A DNA stretch of 8,901 nt from Acidiferrobacterales bacterium (GTDB taxonomy: Bacteria; Pseudomonadota; Gammaproteobacteria; Acidiferrobacterales; Sulfurifustaceae): assembly GCA_015492195.1 (NCBI GenBank), contig WGFP01000147.1, positions 1-8,901 on the forward strand, given 5' to 3'. The notes beneath the pieces were generated by a model. The model made no database searches. It had not been told where the DNA came from and worked only from the letters and a program-made list of their open reading frames with translations. A program made the translations under genes and the position numbers. Positions 6,352 to 8,901 of this stretch are shown here, piece by piece; the first letter of the stretch is position 1; each line of letters starts with the position of its first letter.

Positions 6352-7245
6352 TCATCCGCACCGCCCCCAGTTCATGCCGGGAAGGCCGTGCCAGTAACCG
6401 TTACAGAAGCCCGCCGGCATGTGCGGCAGCAGCCGCTCCTCTGCCGCTTCCAGGTCGAGCCGGCCGTTGAGTGCCTCGTGAAACGTCTCAATAATTTCGA
6501 ACATTCCCTGGGACTGCGGCGAAAGCCGCAGTACCTCCACGCCGAGCGCCTTCAGCTCCGCGATATAGGGAATCAGGTTGTACGTGCCCGCCGACTGTAC
6601 CTGGATGCCGTTTAGCACCAGGAACGGCTTTTGTTCCTGGGTCAGCAAGGGCATGCCGTCGGGATAATCACGGCAGCAGAAACCGCACTCGTCCTTGGCA
6701 AGATCATGGGCGCGTGCGGTGAAACAGCGCGCGGAAAAGGCGAGCGGCAGACGGCCGAATATGAACACCTCCGTCTCCATCCCTTCCGGTCGAGATTGCT
6801 GCATGGCCGCCAGTGTCCGCTTGTCCAGCTCCACCGGCATCACCCAACGCCGTGCCCCGGCCTCGGCCAGGATTCTCAGGGTTTCGCTGTTATAGGTGTT
6901 GATATGGGGACCGGCGACAAAGGGTATGCGACCTGTCAGCATATTAACCGCCGCCATGTCATTGGCCTCAACGGAATAACGGCGGTTCTCGGCGATGCGG
7001 TGTATGGAGATGAGTTCCGATTCGGCCTCGATCAGCGTCAGCGTGGACAACACCACCTCTTTGCCCGCCGCTGAGAGCATCTCGGCAAGGTCCAGCCAGT
7101 CATGGAGCCGCAGCGCGCGGCGCTTGGCGCACACCGTCTCGCCCAAATAAACGATATCCACCGGCGCCTCATTGATGCGCGCATAGAAATCCAAAACCGT
7201 CTCGCGGTCCCAGAAGTATAATATCGGTCCAAGAGATAGCTTCAT
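6352..7245 (-). CDS. ubiV: O2-independent ubiquinone hydroxylation protein UbiV
   Basis: U32 peptidase-family protein that with UbiU carries out the O2-independent hydroxylations of ubiquinone synthesis. 297 residues, close to E. coli UbiV/YhbV (292). The four [4Fe-4S] ligands are present: C39 (LGETVCAKRRA), C174 (SARCFTARAHD), C187 and C191 (KDECGFCCRDY), with the same spacing as E. coli C180, C193 and C197; C190 is an adjacent extra cysteine also found in E. coli. MKLSLGPILYFW, VVLSTL, MPVEL, LVLNGIQ and CNGYWHGLPG are family signatures. The ATG at 7245 has GGAG (7254-7257) 8 bases upstream. It lies 38 bases after ubiU and should be co-transcribed with it, as in E. coli. The intact cysteines argue for an active protein. 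Confidence 0.96.
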   Translation of the reverse strand: MKLSLGPILYFWDRETVLDFYARINEAPVDIVYLGETVCAKRRALRLHDWLDLAEMLSAAGKEVVLSTLTLIEAESELISIHRIAENRRYSVEANDMAAVNMLTGRIPFVAGPHINTYNSETLRILAEAGARRWVMPVELDKRTLAAMQQSRPEGMETEVFIFGRLPLAFSARCFTARAHDLAKDECGFCCRDYPDGMPLLTQEQKPFLVLNGIQVQSAGTYNLIPYIAELKALGVEVLRLSPQSQGMFEIIETFHEALNGRLDLEAAEERLLPHMPAGFCNGYWHGLPGMNWGRCG

Positions 7246-7261
7246 TCATTTTGCTCCACGA

Positions 7262-7283
7262 CTAACGAATCACCATTCACGAT
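7262..7283. repeat. Short degenerate 7-base tandem repeat between ubiU and ubiV
   Basis: Three degenerate 7-base units read AATCACC, ATTCACG and ATTCATT in the 38-base gap between the ubiU stop and the ubiV start. GAATC and GATTC also form a 5-base inverted repeat with a 9-base loop, so a small hairpin is possible just upstream of the ubiV ribosome site. Its role, if any, is unknown. Confidence 0.3.
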
Positions 7284-8288
7284 TCATTGCCACGACCGGT
7301 GGTAGGCGCCGAGGGTGTGGCAGCGTCCCTCGGCGACCTTGTCCAGTTGCGCGATCCACTCACGCGCGGGAACAAAGTGCTCCGGATCTTTGAGGCAGGC
7401 GTCGAGCGCGGCGCGCAGGACGCGCGTCACCTGGGCCACGTAGGCCGGACTGCGCTGGCGACCCTCGACCTTGATCGCGACCACGCCGGCCCTGATCAAC
7501 TGCGGCAGAATTTCCAAGACATTGAGGCTTGTCGGCTCTTCCAGGGCATAGAAAATATTTCCGCCGACCGCAAAACGCCCCTTGCACAGGGTGGGATAAC
7601 CGGCTTTTTCGCCCGTGGCATACACATCAATCAAGACGTCGTTTAAGCGCGACTGCCGGCCCGTTGCGGTCTCTTCCCAGCGCACGGCCTTGGCGGGGGA
7701 ACAGACGCCGTTGGAATTGGGCGACGCCCCGGTGACATAGGACGACAGCGCGCAACGGCCTTCAACCATGATGCACAGGCTGCCGAAACCGAAGACCTCC
7801 ACCTCCACCTCGGTGCGGCGGATCACCTGCCGCACCTGGGCCAGAGACAGCACCCGCGGCAACACCACGCGCTTGATCCCAAACCGCTTGGCATAAAAGG
7901 CGATGGCCTCGTGGCTCGTGGCCGAGCCCTGGACCGACAAGTGCAGGCGCAAATACGGATACGTCTTCGCCGCGTAAGCCATCAGTCCGGCATCGGCCAT
8001 GATCATGGCATCAACGTTGAGCGCGGCCGCCTGATCCACGGCCCGGCGCCATTTTTCCCACTGTGAGGGGCGCGGAAAAGTATTGAGCGCGAGAAACACG
8101 CGCGCCTGGCGGTCATGGGCGTAACGGATGGCCGCGCGCGCCTCCGCTTCGTCAAAATTAAGTCCGGGAAAATTACGCGCATTGGTGCCGTCGCGGAAAC
8201 CGATGTAGACCGCGTCGGCGCCGTTATCGACCGCGCTTTTCAGGGCCGGGAGACTCCCAGCCGGACAGACCAGTTCAACCCTGTTCAA
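7284..8288 (-). CDS. ubiU: O2-independent ubiquinone hydroxylation protein UbiU
   Basis: U32 peptidase-family partner of UbiV in anaerobic ubiquinone hydroxylation. With the TTG at 8288 it is 334 residues (E. coli UbiU/YhbU 331). The four [4Fe-4S] cysteines are C172, C179 (SLCIMVEGRC), C196 (GVCSPAK) and C235 (PTLCKGRF), each three above E. coli 169, 176, 193 and 232. Family signatures: ELVCPAGSLPALK, NGADAVYIGF, NTFPRP, HLSVQGSAT, RVVLPRVLS, ALEEPTSLN, VEGRQRSPAYV and the terminus GAYHRSWQ. The start is chosen because GAGGTA (8295-8300) ends 6 bases before the TTG and the product then begins MNRVELVCPAG, like E. coli MELLCPAG. An ATG at 8324 would add 12 residues with no homology. The TTG overlaps the TGA of the upstream radical SAM gene (TTGA), a sign of translational coupling. 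ubiV follows 38 bases later. Confidence 0.95.
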   Translation of the reverse strand: MNRVELVCPAGSLPALKSAVDNGADAVYIGFRDGTNARNFPGLNFDEAEARAAIRYAHDRQARVFLALNTFPRPSQWEKWRRAVDQAAALNVDAMIMADAGLMAYAAKTYPYLRLHLSVQGSATSHEAIAFYAKRFGIKRVVLPRVLSLAQVRQVIRRTEVEVEVFGFGSLCIMVEGRCALSSYVTGASPNSNGVCSPAKAVRWEETATGRQSRLNDVLIDVYATGEKAGYPTLCKGRFAVGGNIFYALEEPTSLNVLEILPQLIRAGVVAIKVEGRQRSPAYVAQVTRVLRAALDACLKDPEHFVPAREWIAQLDKVAEGRCHTLGAYHRSWQ

Positions 8289-8901
8289 TGGCAATACCTC
8301 GATGCGGTCGCCAGACCTTGGCACGTGCCGCGTGCGGCCAATTCGCGCTCAATGCCGTTTAACACCGTCCATTTATGCGAACACCAGGAAGGGGCCAACA
8401 AAAGCCTGGGCGATGCGGTCCCGGTTAAGCGGTGAAAAATAATCTCAGGCGGCGTGCATTCGATGAGCCCGGCAACAATACGAATGTATTCTTCCTGGCT
8501 CAGGGGCTGATATTCACCGCGACGATAGCTGTTGGCCAGCTGCGTTCCCTTCACCACGTGCAACGGATGCAGCTTAAGGCCGGCGACCCCGCCGTCCAGC
8601 ACGCGCTGTAATGATACGCGCGCGTGCGCCGCACTTTCCCCGGGCAGACCGACAATAAGGTGAGCGCAAACCAGCAGGCCGCGGGCGTGCGCCGCACGCA
8701 CGGCGTTCTCGTAGTCCTGGAAGCTGTGGCCGCGTTTGACGCGCTCAAGCGTGGCGTCAAAGGCCGATTGCAGGCCCAGTTCGAGCCAGAGCTCATAACC
8801 GCGATCACGGTAGTCGGCCAGCAGATCCAGCACCTTCGGAGGCACACAGTCGGGACGCGTGCCGATGGACAGGCCGATGACATCCGGTTCCGCCAGCGCC
8901 G
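8285..8901 (-). CDS. TIGR01212-type radical SAM protein, YhcC-like (N-terminus outside window)
   Basis: C-terminal 204 residues of a radical SAM protein whose beginning lies beyond the right edge. The frame is open to the last base, and the first visible residues (ALAEPDVIGLSIGTRPDCVP) match the interior of E. coli YhcC, so the GTG at 8845 is not a start. Further matches are ELWLELGLQSAFD, VKRGHSFQDYENA, CAHLIVGLPGE, GLKLHPLHVVKGT, TPPEIIFHRLTG and LLAPSWCSHKW. The CxxxCxxC cluster motif would be in the missing part. The reaction of YhcC proteins is not established to my knowledge. Its stop overlaps the ubiU start by 3 bases, placing it first or upstream in a transcript with ubiU and ubiV. 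In E. coli yhcC is not in the yhbUV operon. Confidence 0.9.
   Translation of the reverse strand, partial: ALAEPDVIGLSIGTRPDCVPPKVLDLLADYRDRGYELWLELGLQSAFDATLERVKRGHSFQDYENAVRAAHARGLLVCAHLIVGLPGESAAHARVSLQRVLDGGVAGLKLHPLHVVKGTQLANSYRRGEYQPLSQEEYIRIVAGLIECTPPEIIFHRLTGTASPRLLLAPSWCSHKWTVLNGIERELAARGTCQGLATASRYCH
8295..8300 (-). promoter_or_regulatory. Strong ribosome binding site that decides the ubiU start
   Basis: The minus strand reads GAGGTA, 6 bases before the TTG at 8288 and inside the last codons of the YhcC-like gene. It supports translation of ubiU from the TTG and not from the ATG at 8324. Confidence 0.75.

Noticed and set aside
8289..8324. ubiU start at the ATG at 8324, overlapping the upstream gene by 40 bases
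   Set aside because: The added residues do not match UbiU, while the TTG at 8288 has a strong ribosome site and gives the expected N-terminus.
1..8901. tRNA, rRNA, CRISPR array, insertion sequence or prophage remnants
   Set aside because: No cloverleaf, regularly spaced repeats, transposase or phage genes were seen; the window is fully accounted for by chromosomal housekeeping and anaerobic-metabolism genes.

Overview
The window looks like a piece of a gammaproteobacterial chromosome with moderately high GC content. The reasons are the close match of BioB, Fnr, HemN, UbiD, UbiT, UbiU and UbiV to their E. coli and Pseudomonas counterparts, and the ubiquinone-pathway genes themselves, which belong to Proteobacteria. 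Genus cannot be fixed from this sequence. Gene density is high, with no intergenic gap above about 130 bases and no mobile element, RNA gene or CRISPR array.

Layout, left to right: the 3' end of an unidentified plus-strand gene (to 105); bioB on the minus strand; fnr on the minus strand upstream of bioB, the two separated by about 100 bases that hold a candidate BirA operator and promoter; a divergent plus-strand SAM-dependent methyltransferase; then hemN and, upstream of it on the same strand, ubiD. ubiT is divergent from ubiD across a 51-base gap carrying an FNR-like box. ubiT converges on ubiV, which follows ubiU, which in turn overlaps the end of a YhcC-type radical SAM gene that runs off the right edge. 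The last three form one minus-strand operon.

The theme is life without oxygen. Fnr is the oxygen-sensing [4Fe-4S] activator with all four cysteines. HemN makes protoporphyrinogen precursor without O2. UbiT, UbiU and UbiV are the three proteins of the O2-independent ubiquinone pathway, and UbiU and UbiV keep all cluster cysteines. UbiD is the decarboxylase shared by the aerobic and anaerobic ubiquinone routes. In E. coli these genes are scattered; here the regulator, the heme step and the quinone genes sit within about 7 kb. BioB and the YhcC-like protein add two more radical SAM enzymes to HemN.

Points most worth a second look: the YhcC-like gene translationally coupled to ubiU through a TTGA overlap (ubiU then starts at a TTG with a strong ribosome binding site); the FNR-like box between ubiD and ubiT, whose distance from the starts is odd; the BirA-like operator at bioB; an insertion of about 20 residues in HemN; and the unassigned methyltransferase divergent from fnr. 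No wholly new system is evident; the cluster is a new arrangement of known parts.
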